64,000 bases of DNA from Singulisphaera sp. GP187 (GTDB lineage Bacteria; Planctomycetota; Planctomycetia; Isosphaerales; Isosphaeraceae): assembly GCF_900129635.1 (NCBI RefSeq), contig NZ_FSRB01000001.1, forward strand, positions 3,635,501 to 3,699,500, given 5' to 3'. Positions 53,888 to 63,913 of the stretch are shown in pieces; the stretch's first letter is position 1; each line of letters starts with the position of its first letter. A model generated the notes under the pieces. It saw only the letters and a program-made list of their open reading frames with translations, was not told the DNA's origin and ran no database searches. Made by a program: the position numbers and the translations under genes.

Positions 53888-54002
53888 CTCAGCCATTCGC
53901 ACATCGGAGTTGTTACGTACGGAGAACGGACTCGGCTCTTGCTTCTCGCCCGAGATAGGCTATGAACTTAGCTTAGAGCGTGCGAGAGAAGCCGGCCTGA
54001 CT

Positions 54003-54080
54003 CTTGTAGGGTGGGCACGGCCCACCAGGTCATTTGACTTCGCGAAGGCGATACCAGGTGGGCCGTGCCCACCCTACAAG
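54003..54080. repeat. Inverted repeat of the GTGGGCACGGCCCACC family, copy E (perfect)
   Basis: The best copy in the window: arms CTTGTAGGGTGGGCACGGCC... (54003-54026) and 54057-54080 are 24 bases and perfectly complementary, around 30 bases. It lies between uppS and cdsA. Confidence 0.85.
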
Positions 54081-54156
54081 ACACCATCCGACACACAACA
54101 CTTAAGTTCACGACAACTCACCCCCCACACCCTCTTTCATTTAAATAAAGCCCACC

Positions 54157-55074
54157 ATGCTCAGCACCCGCCTCGTGTTCGGATTCTCGATGGTCGGGGC
54201 GCTCCTGCTGGTGCTCTGCCTGGACGAGTGGTTCGCCCCTTGGTTCCCCGTCTGGTTCGTCCTCGCCTTGATCGTGATGGGGACGGCGAGCCTGGAGTTG
54301 GTTGCGCTCCTGAGCAACACCACGATCAAGCCTTCGGGCAACACGGTATTCGCGGGGATCATGACCCTGGTGTTCGCCAACTGGGCTCCCCACGTGACGA
54401 GCCATTTCCTCGCCACGTCCGCGCATGGCGATCTCTTGGGAAGCTACGACCCGTTGGGACCGGTCAACGACCTCGGCTGGCCGCTCATGGCGTTCGTTGG
54501 GGTCGTCATGGGGGCGTTCGTCGTCCAGAGCCTTCAACGCCATAAACCGGGCGACACGGTCGCGAGAATCGCCGGGTCGACCTTCGCCGTCGCCTACCTG
54601 GGATTGCTCGGTAGCTTCATGATCCAGTTACGCTGGTTCCACGGTCCCTATCATGGCATTTTACCCCTCGCGTTCTTGGTCGCGACTTCCAAAGGGGCCG
54701 ATACCGGGGCCTACACGGTCGGTCGAATTGCCGGACGACACAAGCTCTGGCCTCGGATCAGCCCGAACAAAACGATCGAGGGTGCAATCGGCGGCCTGCT
54801 CTTCGGAGTGGGTGCCGCGTTGATCACCGCGGCCGTGGCGCGCTACCTGCTTCATGTGCCGACATTAGGATGGGCCGTAGCGGTCGGCTTCGGCGTCATC
54901 GTCAGCTCCGCCGCGCAATTCGGCGACCTGATGGAGTCAATGATCAAACGCGAATGCGCTCGCAAGGATGCCTCAGCCGCCGTCCCGGGCTTCGGCGGCG
55001 TCCTCGACGTGATTGACTCACTCCTCTTCGCCGCCCCGGTGGCCTTCGCCTACTGGCTCGCGTTCGGGCCTTGA
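54157..55074 (+). CDS. cdsA: Phosphatidate cytidylyltransferase (CDP-diglyceride synthase)
   Basis: This membrane enzyme makes CDP-diacylglycerol from phosphatidate and CTP. The 305-residue protein has eight or so hydrophobic segments, starting LVFGFSMVGALLLVLCLDEW. The CDP-AP-like signature is in the last third: SSAAQFGDLMESMIKRECARKDASAAVPGFGGVLDVIDSLLFAAPVAF. SKGADTGAYTVGR and ISPNKTIEGAIGGLL are also typical. It follows uppS. Confidence 0.96.
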   Translation: MLSTRLVFGFSMVGALLLVLCLDEWFAPWFPVWFVLALIVMGTASLELVALLSNTTIKPSGNTVFAGIMTLVFANWAPHVTSHFLATSAHGDLLGSYDPLGPVNDLGWPLMAFVGVVMGAFVVQSLQRHKPGDTVARIAGSTFAVAYLGLLGSFMIQLRWFHGPYHGILPLAFLVATSKGADTGAYTVGRIAGRHKLWPRISPNKTIEGAIGGLLFGVGAALITAAVARYLLHVPTLGWAVAVGFGVIVSSAAQFGDLMESMIKRECARKDASAAVPGFGGVLDVIDSLLFAAPVAFAYWLAFGP

Positions 55075-55647
55075 AACCAGAGTCCAGTCACAGACATGTA
55101 AACGGGGTTGTTTGAGCAACCTAGACAAAACAACCGTTTGATTGCCGATCCCGATGGACGCTCTAAACTCTCCGCCTTGCTCGGTTTGGGTGCCTGGTCA
55201 GATTGGCCCTGCCCGGCAGTTCCCGATCGATCCTCACCGCCAAGGGGCACTCAAAGTTGTGACCAAATCCAGAGCCAAGGCTGTGGAGGTCGCAGGCTCC
55301 TCGGCGCTCTCGCCTTTCCCTTGTGTGATCAAACGGTAACCGAACCTCCGCATCTTGTGTCTCGTAATCAGTGATGCCGATTCGCCACAACTCAAGAATC
55401 AAGTGCTCCCCTGGCAGGCGGTTGGGGAAGTCTGGGATTACCGGGTCGATTGGAACCGACCATCCCTCAAGGGTGACCGGCTTAAAACCGAGTCTCAGGC
55501 TGGGACGGCCCGATGCGGCTGACGGGACATTGCGTTTTTCCACGGAACTCATCCATAATAGGATCCATTGCTCGGCGAGTCGTGGTTCCGGGAAAATCGA
55601 ACGATTGCGGTTCTCCCGGCACGGTTTGTGCCGACGAAGGGCAAGGT
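55075..55647. other. Intergenic, upstream of phoH
   Basis: About 570 bases with no recognisable gene. The phoH ribosome binding site (GAAGGGC) is near 55635. The frame open upstream of the phoH ATG (from 55513) has no homology to the protein and is not part of it. Confidence 0.5.
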
Positions 55648-56676
55648 ATGCCGGAAGTTACGATTAGCCTGAGCGGACACGAAGAAGAGCTCGCCGTCTT
55701 CGGCAGCCGGGATCAGTACCTGCGACAGGTGCGTGACGCCCTGAGGGTCAAGGTGGTCGCGCGCCACGGTGAGGTCCGAGTCGAGGGGGACAGCGAACGC
55801 GTTGAGTTGGCCCGTCAGGTCTTCGAACAACTGCGTGACTTGTATCGCCGGAAACTTGCCATCACGAGCGACGAAGTGGCCGACGCGATTGACGCGTCGC
55901 TGAATGTGACTGAGTCCGATCGGGCGAACCCGGTCGAGATTCGCGAAGGGAAACAGATCGTCCGGCCGCGAACCGAGGGCCAAGGGCGATATTTGCGGTC
56001 CTTGAAAGAGAATGAGTTGGTCTTCTGCGTCGGACCGGCCGGCACCGGAAAGACTTATCTCGCCGTCGCTCAGGCCGTCTCAGCGCTCAGACGCGGACAA
56101 ATCAAGAAGATCGTGCTGGTCCGACCGGCGGTCGAGGCCGGTGAGCATCTTGGCTTTCTCCCGGGCGACCTGGAAGCGAAGATCAATCCGTACCTCCGTC
56201 CCTTGCTCGACGCGCTGCACGACTTGATGGATTATGATCAGATCCGCCGCTACATGGGCAATGACCTGATCGAAATCGCCCCGCTCGCCTACATGCGCGG
56301 GCGAACGCTCAACGACGCGGTGATAATTCTCGACGAGGGGCAGAATGCAACCGTCCCCCAGATGAAGATGTTCCTGACGCGGATGGGCCAAAATGCCCGG
56401 ATCGTGGTGACGGGCGACATCACGCAGGTCGACTTGCCGCCGGAAATCGTCAGTGGATTGGCTGACGCGGTGGATCGCTTGAAATCGGTCCCCGGTATTG
56501 GTGTGATCTGGCTCGACAAATCCGACATCGTTCGGCACCCTCTTGTGCAGGCGATCGTCGAAGCTTATGAAGGTTCGGAGTCGGCGAAGGACGCAGGGAC
56601 AGAGGCGAGACCAAACGCGGGACCCCGCGTTGAGCCGTCTCCCCTTGCGGACGATGGCCGACCCGCCAAGGAATGA
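55648..56676 (+). CDS. PhoH family ATPase (PhoL-like)
   Basis: The start at 55648 has a ribosome binding site and gives 343 residues. An N-terminal KH-like/PhoH region (VTISLSGHEEELAVFG...) is followed by the PhoH ATPase: Walker A FCVGPAGTGKTYLAVAQAV, RPAVEAGEHLGFLPGD, Walker B VIILDEGQNATVPQMKMFLTRMG and VVTGDITQVDLPP. The linkage to HD hydrolase and ybeY is conserved in many bacteria, where the group is tied to rRNA maturation and RNA decay. Its C-terminal about 40 residues are non-conserved. Confidence 0.95.
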   Translation: MPEVTISLSGHEEELAVFGSRDQYLRQVRDALRVKVVARHGEVRVEGDSERVELARQVFEQLRDLYRRKLAITSDEVADAIDASLNVTESDRANPVEIREGKQIVRPRTEGQGRYLRSLKENELVFCVGPAGTGKTYLAVAQAVSALRRGQIKKIVLVRPAVEAGEHLGFLPGDLEAKINPYLRPLLDALHDLMDYDQIRRYMGNDLIEIAPLAYMRGRTLNDAVIILDEGQNATVPQMKMFLTRMGQNARIVVTGDITQVDLPPEIVSGLADAVDRLKSVPGIGVIWLDKSDIVRHPLVQAIVEAYEGSESAKDAGTEARPNAGPRVEPSPLADDGRPAKE

Positions 56677-56787
56677 GGCGAAGCGTGACCGCCCAGGTCA
56701 CGCTGAAGCCGTGCCAGCGTTGGCCCGGCGCGTTCCGGCGTGGGATGGGGCTCGGCCCCGTTGACCACGCGTGTTCGAGATGCTTCC

Positions 56788-59028
56788 ATGAGCTTTGGTA
56801 AACGTCGGTCCAAACTCACCCGGGCCCAACTCCGGCCGACCAATCCGATCGCCCTCCAGCAAGGACGCGTGGCCAGGCAGCGAGATCGCCTGGCCAGGCT
56901 GGCGATCGTGGGCGTAGCCGTTCTCGCGACCGCCGCCATCGTTCATGGATCCGGCCCCCCCTTCACGTTCCGGATCGGCCAGCGACCGACCCGCGAAGTC
57001 CGCGTCAACGTTCCTGAGTTCAAACGACTCAACCAGAAAAAGACGAATACCGAGCGTCAAGCCGAGGTCGACCAGGTCCCCCCCTCGATGGTCAACGACC
57101 CCGCGCCGATTCGCGACCTGGCCGAACGGCTCGACGACCTCATGATCGCCATCGCCAAGGCGTCGAGCCTCGACGCCTTGCCCGAGAACTTGCGAGCGAG
57201 CTGGAGACTCAGGAACGAGACGTTCGAAGAGCTCAAGGCGGCCACCGACACCCCCGAACGCCGCGACGCGCTTCATTTGCAGATCGCCAAAGCGTTCGCC
57301 CCGTTGCTCCGCGATGGCGTGCTCGGTTACGACACCCTGCCCCGGCACGAGGAATCGAGCCGGACCCTCGCCGTGCGCGGACCGGGACAAAACGCCAAGC
57401 AATCGCATCGGGTCCCGCGCGAGCGGGTCGTTCCCGAACGCGTGGCCAAGCCCGAAGGCCCCGTCTACAAAGACTTCGTCACCGCCTTCGGCGATCCCAG
57501 GGTCGGCCCGCTCTTATTTCAGTTGATCGCAGAGAAACTCGCGGGCACGCCCACCCTGACTTACGAAGAGCCATACACCACAACCCAGCGCGAGCTCGCT
57601 CGGGGCCGGGTCGAGGACGTCTACGACACGTACCGCCAGGGGGACGTCCTCCTCGATCAGGACCAGAAGATCGAGGAGGAGCAGCTCATTTTACTCCGCC
57701 TCGAACACGACAAGGCCAGTGGAACGCTCGGCATCGGCGGCCGGATCCGTCGCGTCAGTTCGATGATCTTGCTCGTCGCCGCCTTGTTCGCGCTGATCGG
57801 CTACTACGTCGTTCGCCACGAACCGGCCGTCGCCTGTGAGCTGAATCGGGTCGCCGCGCTCTGCGGCCTGGTCGTGGCGGCGATCGGCCTGGTCCGCCTG
57901 CTGGCGATGCAACCCTGGGATGCCGAGCTGATTCCGGTGGCGATTGCGGCGATGATCATCGCCATCGCCTACAACCCGCACTTCGCGTTGATGGTGACGT
58001 TCGCGCTCTGTCTCCTGACCAGCCTGGCGCTCGGGACCGGGATCGACCATTTTCTGGTCGTCATGGGAGGGACCGCGGCGGGGGTGCTCACGCTCAATGA
58101 GGTGCGAACCCGGACCAAACTCATCAAGGTCGGCGCCACGGCCGCCCTGGGCTACTTTCTGCTGACCTGGGCCACCGGGATGTGGCAGAACGAACCGATC
58201 GGCCTGATCGCCAGCGACAGCTTCTGGCGCGCCGGCTGGGGTCTGATGGCCGGCTTTTTCCTCGGCGGCAGTCTGCCGTTCGTCGAAAACTCGTTCGGGA
58301 TCGTCACCGGGATCAGCCTGCTTGAGCTGGGGGACATTACCCACCCCCTGCTTCAGGAACTGGTCCGTCGCGCCCCCGGCACGCACAACCACTCGATCAC
58401 CGTCGGCGCGATTGCCGAGAGTGCGGCCGAGCGAATCGGTGCCCATGCCTTACTCGTTCGCATCGGCGCCTATTTTCATGACATCGGCAAGATGCTCAAA
58501 CCGCACTATTTCGTCGAGAACCAGGCGGGAGCCGCCAATCGACACGCCAATCTTGCCCCGGCGATGAGCACCCTGATCATCATCGGCCACGTCAAGGACG
58601 GCGTCGACCTCGGGCGGCAGCATCACCTCCCCGAGCGGATCATCGACCTGATCGAGCAACACCACGGGACGACCCTGGTCGAGTACTTCTACCACGAGGC
58701 CAACCGGCGCAACGACGGTAACCCCGATGCGGCGGCCGTTCAGGAACGGGCGTTTCGCTACCCCGGCCCCAAACCTCAGAGCAAGGAAGCCGGCATCTTG
58801 ATGGTCGCCGACGCGGTCGAAAGCGCCAGCCGAACCCTGTCCGAGCCCACGCCGGGACGAATCGAAGGCTTGGTTCGTGACCTCATTGAAAAACGATTGC
58901 GCGACGGCCAATTCGACGAATGTGGCCTGACCCTGCGAGAAATCGGCGAGATCCGGGAGAGCCTGATCAAGTCCTTGATCGGAATCTACCACGGTCGCGT
59001 CAAATACCCGGAACAACGGACCGCCTGA
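56788..59028 (+). CDS. 7TM-HD family cyclic-nucleotide phosphodiesterase (PgpH-like)
   Basis: The start at 56788 gives 746 residues. The N-terminus has one membrane segment (LAIVGVAVLATAAIV), then a soluble extracytoplasmic part (about 60-310). Six or more membrane helices follow (MILLVAALFALIGYYV; LCGLVVAAIGLVRLLA; and others). The cytoplasmic HD domain has GTHNHSITVG, YFHDIGKMLKP, IIGHVKDG, QHHGTTLVEYFY and ADAVESASRTL. This architecture is that of 7TM-HD hydrolases such as PgpH, which degrade cyclic di-AMP. The stop overlaps the ybeY start. Confidence 0.93.
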   Translation: MSFGKRRSKLTRAQLRPTNPIALQQGRVARQRDRLARLAIVGVAVLATAAIVHGSGPPFTFRIGQRPTREVRVNVPEFKRLNQKKTNTERQAEVDQVPPSMVNDPAPIRDLAERLDDLMIAIAKASSLDALPENLRASWRLRNETFEELKAATDTPERRDALHLQIAKAFAPLLRDGVLGYDTLPRHEESSRTLAVRGPGQNAKQSHRVPRERVVPERVAKPEGPVYKDFVTAFGDPRVGPLLFQLIAEKLAGTPTLTYEEPYTTTQRELARGRVEDVYDTYRQGDVLLDQDQKIEEEQLILLRLEHDKASGTLGIGGRIRRVSSMILLVAALFALIGYYVVRHEPAVACELNRVAALCGLVVAAIGLVRLLAMQPWDAELIPVAIAAMIIAIAYNPHFALMVTFALCLLTSLALGTGIDHFLVVMGGTAAGVLTLNEVRTRTKLIKVGATAALGYFLLTWATGMWQNEPIGLIASDSFWRAGWGLMAGFFLGGSLPFVENSFGIVTGISLLELGDITHPLLQELVRRAPGTHNHSITVGAIAESAAERIGAHALLVRIGAYFHDIGKMLKPHYFVENQAGAANRHANLAPAMSTLIIIGHVKDGVDLGRQHHLPERIIDLIEQHHGTTLVEYFYHEANRRNDGNPDAAAVQERAFRYPGPKPQSKEAGILMVADAVESASRTLSEPTPGRIEGLVRDLIEKRLRDGQFDECGLTLREIGEIRESLIKSLIGIYHGRVKYPEQRTA

Positions 59029-59552
59029 TGGCCGACGATATTATCATTCAACCTTATACGGAAATCACGATTAGCAACACCCAAGGGCATCTCACCATCG
59101 ATCCCGAGACACTCCGAGGCCTGGCTGGCCGCGTCTTGCTCGGCGAAGGGGTGAGGCAAGCCGAGATCTCGATCGTCCTGGTGGACGACCGCGCGATCCA
59201 CACGCTCAACGATCGTCACCTGGGCCACAACTGGCCCACCGACGTGATTACGTTTCCGCTCTCCGAGCCCGGCGAGCTGCCGCTGGCCGGTGAGCTCGTG
59301 GTCTCCGCCGAAATGGCGGCGGTGACCGCGCGACAGGCGGGAACCGACCCGCGCGCCGAGCTGGCGCTCTATGTGGTCCATGGTTTGCTTCACTTGTGTG
59401 GTTATGACGATCAAACGCCCGAAGATCGGACACGAATTCGGCGTCGCGAGGACGAGATTCTGACCGCCGAGGGCTTGACCAACACGTTCCCGCTGGTCGG
59501 CCCGGCCGAGGTCAGTGAACTGGAACGGGAGAGTGTGCGGTGGGCGGTCTAA
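59028..59552 (+). CDS. ybeY: Endoribonuclease YbeY (rRNA maturation factor)
   Basis: YbeY is a zinc-dependent RNase needed for 16S rRNA 3' processing. The 175-residue protein starts at the ATG overlapping the HD-hydrolase stop (TGATG). The zinc motif His-x3-His-x5-(His) is GLLHLCGYDD in ALYVVHGLLHLCGYDDQTPED, and HNWPTDVITFPL matches the family 'TDVLSFP'. The third ligand is the Asp of GYDD rather than His, seen in some members. It overlaps the next gene by 13 bases. Confidence 0.93.
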   Translation: MADDIIIQPYTEITISNTQGHLTIDPETLRGLAGRVLLGEGVRQAEISIVLVDDRAIHTLNDRHLGHNWPTDVITFPLSEPGELPLAGELVVSAEMAAVTARQAGTDPRAELALYVVHGLLHLCGYDDQTPEDRTRIRRREDEILTAEGLTNTFPLVGPAEVSELERESVRWAV

Positions 59553-60826
59553 ACTTGGGTTGGACTCTGCTCCTGGGATTCTTCGTTCTCGCCCTGCACC
59601 TCCTCTCGGTCACGCTGGCGAGGGCGCTCCGCACCTACTCGCCAAGCCGGCTCGAGGCGCTGTGCTCGGATCGCGGCCTGGCCGCGCTGGCCGATGACGT
59701 CGCGGATTTCGACGAGCGGACCGAGCGGGGCGCAGAGACGCTGGCCGTGGTGACGGGGCTGTTGCTGGCTGCCTTACTCGGGGTGACCGCGGATCAGGTG
59801 GCGCCGAACATGGCGGTCGAGGCCGTCTTCGCGATCGCCCTCTCGGTCGGCGCGGCGGGCTACGTCCTGGCCGGGGTCGTCGGCCGTGTTTTTGCCGAAG
59901 CGGTCATCGTCCGGCTCTGGCCGTTCGCGGCCGCGCTCCGGACCCTGACCAGCCCCTTGACGTTCGGGTCGCGGATGGTCGAAACCATCGCGTTCCGGCT
60001 CGCCAACCCCGGCGACTCCGCGCCCCGGCCGACCAGCGTCGAGGTCGAGATCCCGGCCGACAGCGAGCATCATGACGGCAGTGAGCCCGACCTCCCCGAG
60101 TTAGCCCACGAGCTGCTGCACAACGTGGTCGAGCTCACGCGTCGCGACGTCTCCGAGATCATGACCCCGCGGTCGTCGATGGTGGCCCTGCCCTCAGCGA
60201 TCACGGCCCGAGCGGCGGCCCAGGTCTTCCGCGAGACGGGCAAAAGTCGGATCCCGATGTTCGGCGAGAACCGCGACGACATCGTGGGAATTCTCTACGC
60301 CAAAGACCTGTTCCCGATCATGACCGACGGCAGGGACCCCGAGAAAATCGTCGCGCGGAAACTCGTCCGGCCGGCTTACTGCGTGCCGGAGACCAAGAAC
60401 GCCCTCGAACTGCTCGAGGAGTTTCGCTCGCGGCGGATCCAGCTCGCCATCGTGCTCGATGAGTACGGCGGTGTGGCGGGCCTCGTCACCCTCGAAGACC
60501 TCCTCGAACAACTCGTCGGAGCCATCGACGACGAGCATGACGTCCCCACCTTGATCGACCCCATCCATCCCCTGGGGGGGAAGAAATACGAGGTTGTGGC
60601 GACGATCACCCTGGAACTCCTGAACGAACGGCTGGGCCTCCACCTTCCCACCGACGCGGACTTTCTGACCTTGGGGGGGCTGGCGTTCCACGCGCTGGGG
60701 CGACTGCCCGAGCCAGGCGCCTCATTCCGCTACGACGGGGTCGAGTTCACCGTGGTGGAAGTGGCCGACCACTCGATCCGGCGGCTCCGGCTCGACCTCC
60801 AGCCGGCCGCGGCGGTGGGAATCTAA
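59540..60826 (+). CDS. CNNM/CorC-type membrane protein with CBS domains
   Basis: The 428-residue protein begins at a GTG inside ybeY. The N-terminal half is a DUF21-like membrane domain (about 1-140, WTLLLGFFVLALHLLSVTLARAL and more). Two CBS domains follow (ISEIMTPRSSMVALPS; GILYAKDLFPIM; LVRPAYCVPETKNALELLEEF). A C-terminal CorC_HlyC transporter-associated domain (KYEVVATITLELLNERLGLHLP) closes it. These proteins are linked to Mg2+ or Co2+ efflux. The neighbour ybeY is the usual one in many phyla. Confidence 0.92.
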   Translation: MGGLNLGWTLLLGFFVLALHLLSVTLARALRTYSPSRLEALCSDRGLAALADDVADFDERTERGAETLAVVTGLLLAALLGVTADQVAPNMAVEAVFAIALSVGAAGYVLAGVVGRVFAEAVIVRLWPFAAALRTLTSPLTFGSRMVETIAFRLANPGDSAPRPTSVEVEIPADSEHHDGSEPDLPELAHELLHNVVELTRRDVSEIMTPRSSMVALPSAITARAAAQVFRETGKSRIPMFGENRDDIVGILYAKDLFPIMTDGRDPEKIVARKLVRPAYCVPETKNALELLEEFRSRRIQLAIVLDEYGGVAGLVTLEDLLEQLVGAIDDEHDVPTLIDPIHPLGGKKYEVVATITLELLNERLGLHLPTDADFLTLGGLAFHALGRLPEPGASFRYDGVEFTVVEVADHSIRRLRLDLQPAAAVGI

Positions 60827-60986
60827 GCGAGGCTTCCCCCACGGAACGCTCGGAACAAACACGAGATGAAATCCGAGAGCAAGCGATTCAAAACGTCAAT
60901 TCATTGACGAATCTTTGCGTTCCATTTCGTTTCGTGGTTTCTCTGTCTCCCGTGGTGGGTCTCCTCGAATTCCCGGAGTCACGCGC

Positions 60987-61733
60987 GTGGCCGCCGTCCG
61001 AACTCTGGGGTTGATCGTCCGATCGGTGGACGTCTTCGAGACCAGCTCGGTCGTGACCCTGTTCACGCGCGAGCTCGGAAAGGTCTCGGCCCTGGCCAAG
61101 GGAGCGCGCCGGCTGAAGTCGCCGTTCCAGGGTGGGCTTGACCTCCTCGGCGTTTCCGATATCGTGTTGCTGCACAAGGCGTCCGACGCGTTGGACTTGG
61201 TTACCGAGGCCGCGCCCGTCGAACGCTTTGCGTCACTTCGCCGCGACCTGGCGGCCCTGTATGCCGGCTACTACATCGCCGAAATCCTGTCGGACCTGAC
61301 CGACTTCCATGATTCACACCCGAGACTGTTCGACGCGGCGACGATTACGTTGCGGCATCTGGGCGACTCCGAGTCGCGGTCCCGGCGTTTGCTCCGGTTC
61401 GAGCTGGCTTGCCTGCGCGAACTGGGACTGATGCCGACCCTCGAGGCCTGCGCGCATTGCGGCGTGCCGGTCGAGGGCCGAGGGGACGCATTCGCCTTCG
61501 GACTGGCGACGGGCGGAGTGCTCTGCCCGTTGTGCCGGCCCGGACAACCGCACGTGGCCACGCTCTCGGGTCGGACCCTGGAAGCGATCCGCGTGCTGGC
61601 CAGTCCCGGCGGTGGCTGGCGCGAACTCGACGCCAGCCCCGCGAGCCTGGCCCCGGTCCGGACGACCGTGGGTAACCTCGTCAGTCATCAGCTAGGCCGT
61701 CGCCCCCGTCTTCTGCCCTATCTCGGAGCCTGA
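60987..61733 (+). CDS. recO: DNA repair protein RecO
   Basis: RecO loads RecA onto SSB-coated single-stranded DNA with RecR. The start is GTG 60987, with GGAG upstream, since the protein then begins VAAVRTLGLIVRSVDVFETSSVVTLFT, the family OB-fold. The frame is open from 60915. Zinc-binding CAHCG and CPLC pairs are near residues 161 and 186; the first helix-rich part reads ALYAGYYIAEILSDLT. It has 248 residues, family length. Confidence 0.93.
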   Translation: MAAVRTLGLIVRSVDVFETSSVVTLFTRELGKVSALAKGARRLKSPFQGGLDLLGVSDIVLLHKASDALDLVTEAAPVERFASLRRDLAALYAGYYIAEILSDLTDFHDSHPRLFDAATITLRHLGDSESRSRRLLRFELACLRELGLMPTLEACAHCGVPVEGRGDAFAFGLATGGVLCPLCRPGQPHVATLSGRTLEAIRVLASPGGGWRELDASPASLAPVRTTVGNLVSHQLGRRPRLLPYLGA

Positions 61734-61737
61734 CCTG

Positions 61738-63036
61738 ATGGCCATGGTGAACCAGCAATACGCCCCCCGCTGCCTGCCGATCGTTCGGCTCTGGGCCGCC
61801 GTGGCGGCCCTTCTGGCGACCTCCGGCTGTAGCACCTGGAACACCTGGCGGATGGGGACCGACTCCTCCCTCTCCAAAGGCCCCACCAAGGAAGAGCTCG
61901 GCGACGATCGCAACCTGATGGCGCGTTGGCTCACGCCCAAAGTCGGCGGCCCCACCGGTGACGCCTCGGGCAAGGCACGCTCACCACTCGTCCTCGGCTC
62001 CAACGGATGGAAGCCGATGCAGGCCCCGTCCAACCCCAAGGCGGACGCCGAGTTCGAGGCCGCCGAACGCCTCTTCCACCAAGGGAAGCTCGTCGAAGCC
62101 GAGGCCGCCTTCAAACAGCTCGCGAAGGACCGGAAGGGAACCCCCTGGGGAGAGAAGGGGCAATTCTACCTGGCCGAGACCCTGTTTCAGCGCGGGAAGT
62201 ACGTGTCGGCCGAAGACAACTTCGAGATCCTCATCAAGGATTACCCCGGCACCCTCTATCGCGGCAAACTCGTCGATCGTGAGTACGCCATCGCCCAGAC
62301 CTGGCTCGCCGAGGACGATCCTAAAGCCAAGCCCGAACAGAAACTTCCCTGGACCGGCCGATTCACCGGCCAACGCCCCATGATCGACGCCCACGGCCAC
62401 GCCCTCCGCGCTCTCGAGCATGTTCGCCAGCACGACCCGGACGGCCCCCTCTCCGACGACGCCGTGCTCCGAATTGCCGATGAGCATATGCGCACGGGCG
62501 ACTACGAACTGGCCGCCATGCACTACGACCAGCTCACCACCGACCACCCCAAGAGCCCCTACCTCCAGCGGGCCCAACTCGCCAGTATCGACGCACGGAT
62601 GAAGAACTACATCGGCCCCGAATACGACGCGAGCGACCTCGATAAAGCCCGTGAGATGATCAAGCAGACCATGGTCACGTTCCCCGACCGCCCCGAGAAC
62701 ACCGAAAAGCTCTACCACACCCTCGACCTGATCAACGACCAAGAGGCCGAGCGCAACTACCTCATCGCCGCCTACTACAAACGGACCGGCAAAGTGGCCT
62801 CCGCCGAATATATGTTCGGCAAGGTGCGCCACAAGTGGCCCAAGAGCGAATGGGCCGCCAAGTCCAAGACCGAACTCGCCTCACTCGCCAAGATGCCCCG
62901 CAAGGAATCGCTCCCCAGCAAGATCATGACGGCTCCCGGCAGTGTGGATCCCTTCAGCAGCGGACCCGGGGCCAACGGCGCAATGGGCGGTATGCCCGGC
63001 ATGGGCATGATGGGTGGACCCGGTGGAATGAACTAA
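61738..63036 (+). CDS. TPR outer-membrane lipoprotein (BamD-like)
   Basis: The 432-residue protein has a lipoprotein signal ending in the lipobox ATSGC (Cys 31). At least four tetratricopeptide repeats follow (AEFEAAERLFHQGKLVEAEAAFKQLAK; GQFYLAETLFQRGKYVSAEDNFEILIKDYPG; AVLRIADEHMRTGDYELAAMHYDQLTTDHPKSPY; NYLIAAYYKRTGKVASAEYMFGKV). It ends in a Gly/Met/Pro-rich tail (GAMGGMPGMGMMGG) with repeated MGG/PGM. BamD belongs to the same fold and cell site. The next gene is LptE-like, so both may act in outer-membrane assembly. It follows recO by four bases. Confidence 0.82.
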   Translation: MAMVNQQYAPRCLPIVRLWAAVAALLATSGCSTWNTWRMGTDSSLSKGPTKEELGDDRNLMARWLTPKVGGPTGDASGKARSPLVLGSNGWKPMQAPSNPKADAEFEAAERLFHQGKLVEAEAAFKQLAKDRKGTPWGEKGQFYLAETLFQRGKYVSAEDNFEILIKDYPGTLYRGKLVDREYAIAQTWLAEDDPKAKPEQKLPWTGRFTGQRPMIDAHGHALRALEHVRQHDPDGPLSDDAVLRIADEHMRTGDYELAAMHYDQLTTDHPKSPYLQRAQLASIDARMKNYIGPEYDASDLDKAREMIKQTMVTFPDRPENTEKLYHTLDLINDQEAERNYLIAAYYKRTGKVASAEYMFGKVRHKWPKSEWAAKSKTELASLAKMPRKESLPSKIMTAPGSVDPFSSGPGANGAMGGMPGMGMMGGPGGMN

Positions 63037-63091
63037 TCGAGGTCGTTCAGGAAGAACGTCCCGACACCGGCCGCCAAGGAGGGTCTGTCTC

Positions 63092-63643
63092 ATGCGAAAT
63101 CCAATCCCCGATCCAGGTCCGACGCGACGCGGCGTCCTCCAATTGTTAGCGCTGACCCTCGCCGGGCAGGCTGGCTGCGGTTACTCGCTCCGTGCCCCCT
63201 ACGACACCAACGTGCGGACCGTCTACGTGCCGCTGTTCCGCTCGGTCTCGTTTCGCCGCGACGTCCAACTCCAACTCACCGAACTGGTGCAGAAGGAGAT
63301 CGAGAAGCGGACCCCCTATAAGGTCGTCAGCCGCCTTGAGGATGCCGACACCATCCTCGAAGGGACGGTCAACTACGCCGACAAGAACATCATGGTGGAA
63401 AACCCGGAAAACCTGCCGCGCCAGCTTACGGCGACCATGCAGGTCTCGGTCAACTGGGTCCACAACCCACCGCTCGACTACGAGCGAAACCGCGACCCAA
63501 CCCTCGTCTCCGAAATGGTCTATTTCGCCCCCGAACTCGGCGAATCCACCCTGACCGCGTTCTATCGGGTCGCCCAAAATCTCGCCACCCAGATCGTCGA
63601 CATGATGGAGGAGCCCTGGTCCGCCGGCGAAGGAAAAGATTAA
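63092..63643 (+). CDS. LptE-like lipoprotein (LPS assembly)
   Basis: The 183-residue protein has a twin-Arg/hydrophobic leader ending in the lipobox GQAGC (TRRGVLQLLALTLAGQAGCG). Then comes the LptE pattern: CGYSLRAPYDTNVRTVYVPLFRSVSFRRDVQLQLTELVQKEIEKRTPYKVVS. DADTILEGTVNYADKNIM follows, with the C-terminal helix LTAFYRVAQNLATQIVDMM. LptE is the plug lipoprotein for LptD at the outer membrane; sequence identity across phyla is low, so assignment rests on this pattern and the context. A GAGGG lies upstream. It is preceded by the TPR lipoprotein. Confidence 0.83.
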   Translation: MRNPIPDPGPTRRGVLQLLALTLAGQAGCGYSLRAPYDTNVRTVYVPLFRSVSFRRDVQLQLTELVQKEIEKRTPYKVVSRLEDADTILEGTVNYADKNIMVENPENLPRQLTATMQVSVNWVHNPPLDYERNRDPTLVSEMVYFAPELGESTLTAFYRVAQNLATQIVDMMEEPWSAGEGKD

Positions 63644-63676
63644 TCCGACACCTCGATCGAATCCGCTCCCTGGGAC

Positions 63677-63700
63677 CACGGGCGATCGGCCCGTGTTCTT
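63677..63700 (+). terminator. Terminator after the LptE-like gene
   Basis: CACGGGC pairs with GCCCGTG (63677-63683 with 63689-63695) and is followed by TTCTT. A nearby GGCTGGCTGGCTGGCTG tetranucleotide run (63708-63725) follows. Confidence 0.6.
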
Positions 63701-63913
63701 GATGGATCGGCTGGCTGGCTGGCTGAGAAGGTGAGGTCCCCGGAATCCAAAAAGCGATTCCGAATGCGCAATCCTCCCAAACCAGCCATTCCTCTCCCAT
63801 TCCCTCTCGGCCAACGAAAATCACGCCCCCTGCCCTAAGGGATTCCTCCCTCGGCACGTGATCCCCAAGGAACCTCGCGTTCGCCGGCTCGTCTAAGCCG
63901 GAAGGGTCGATCC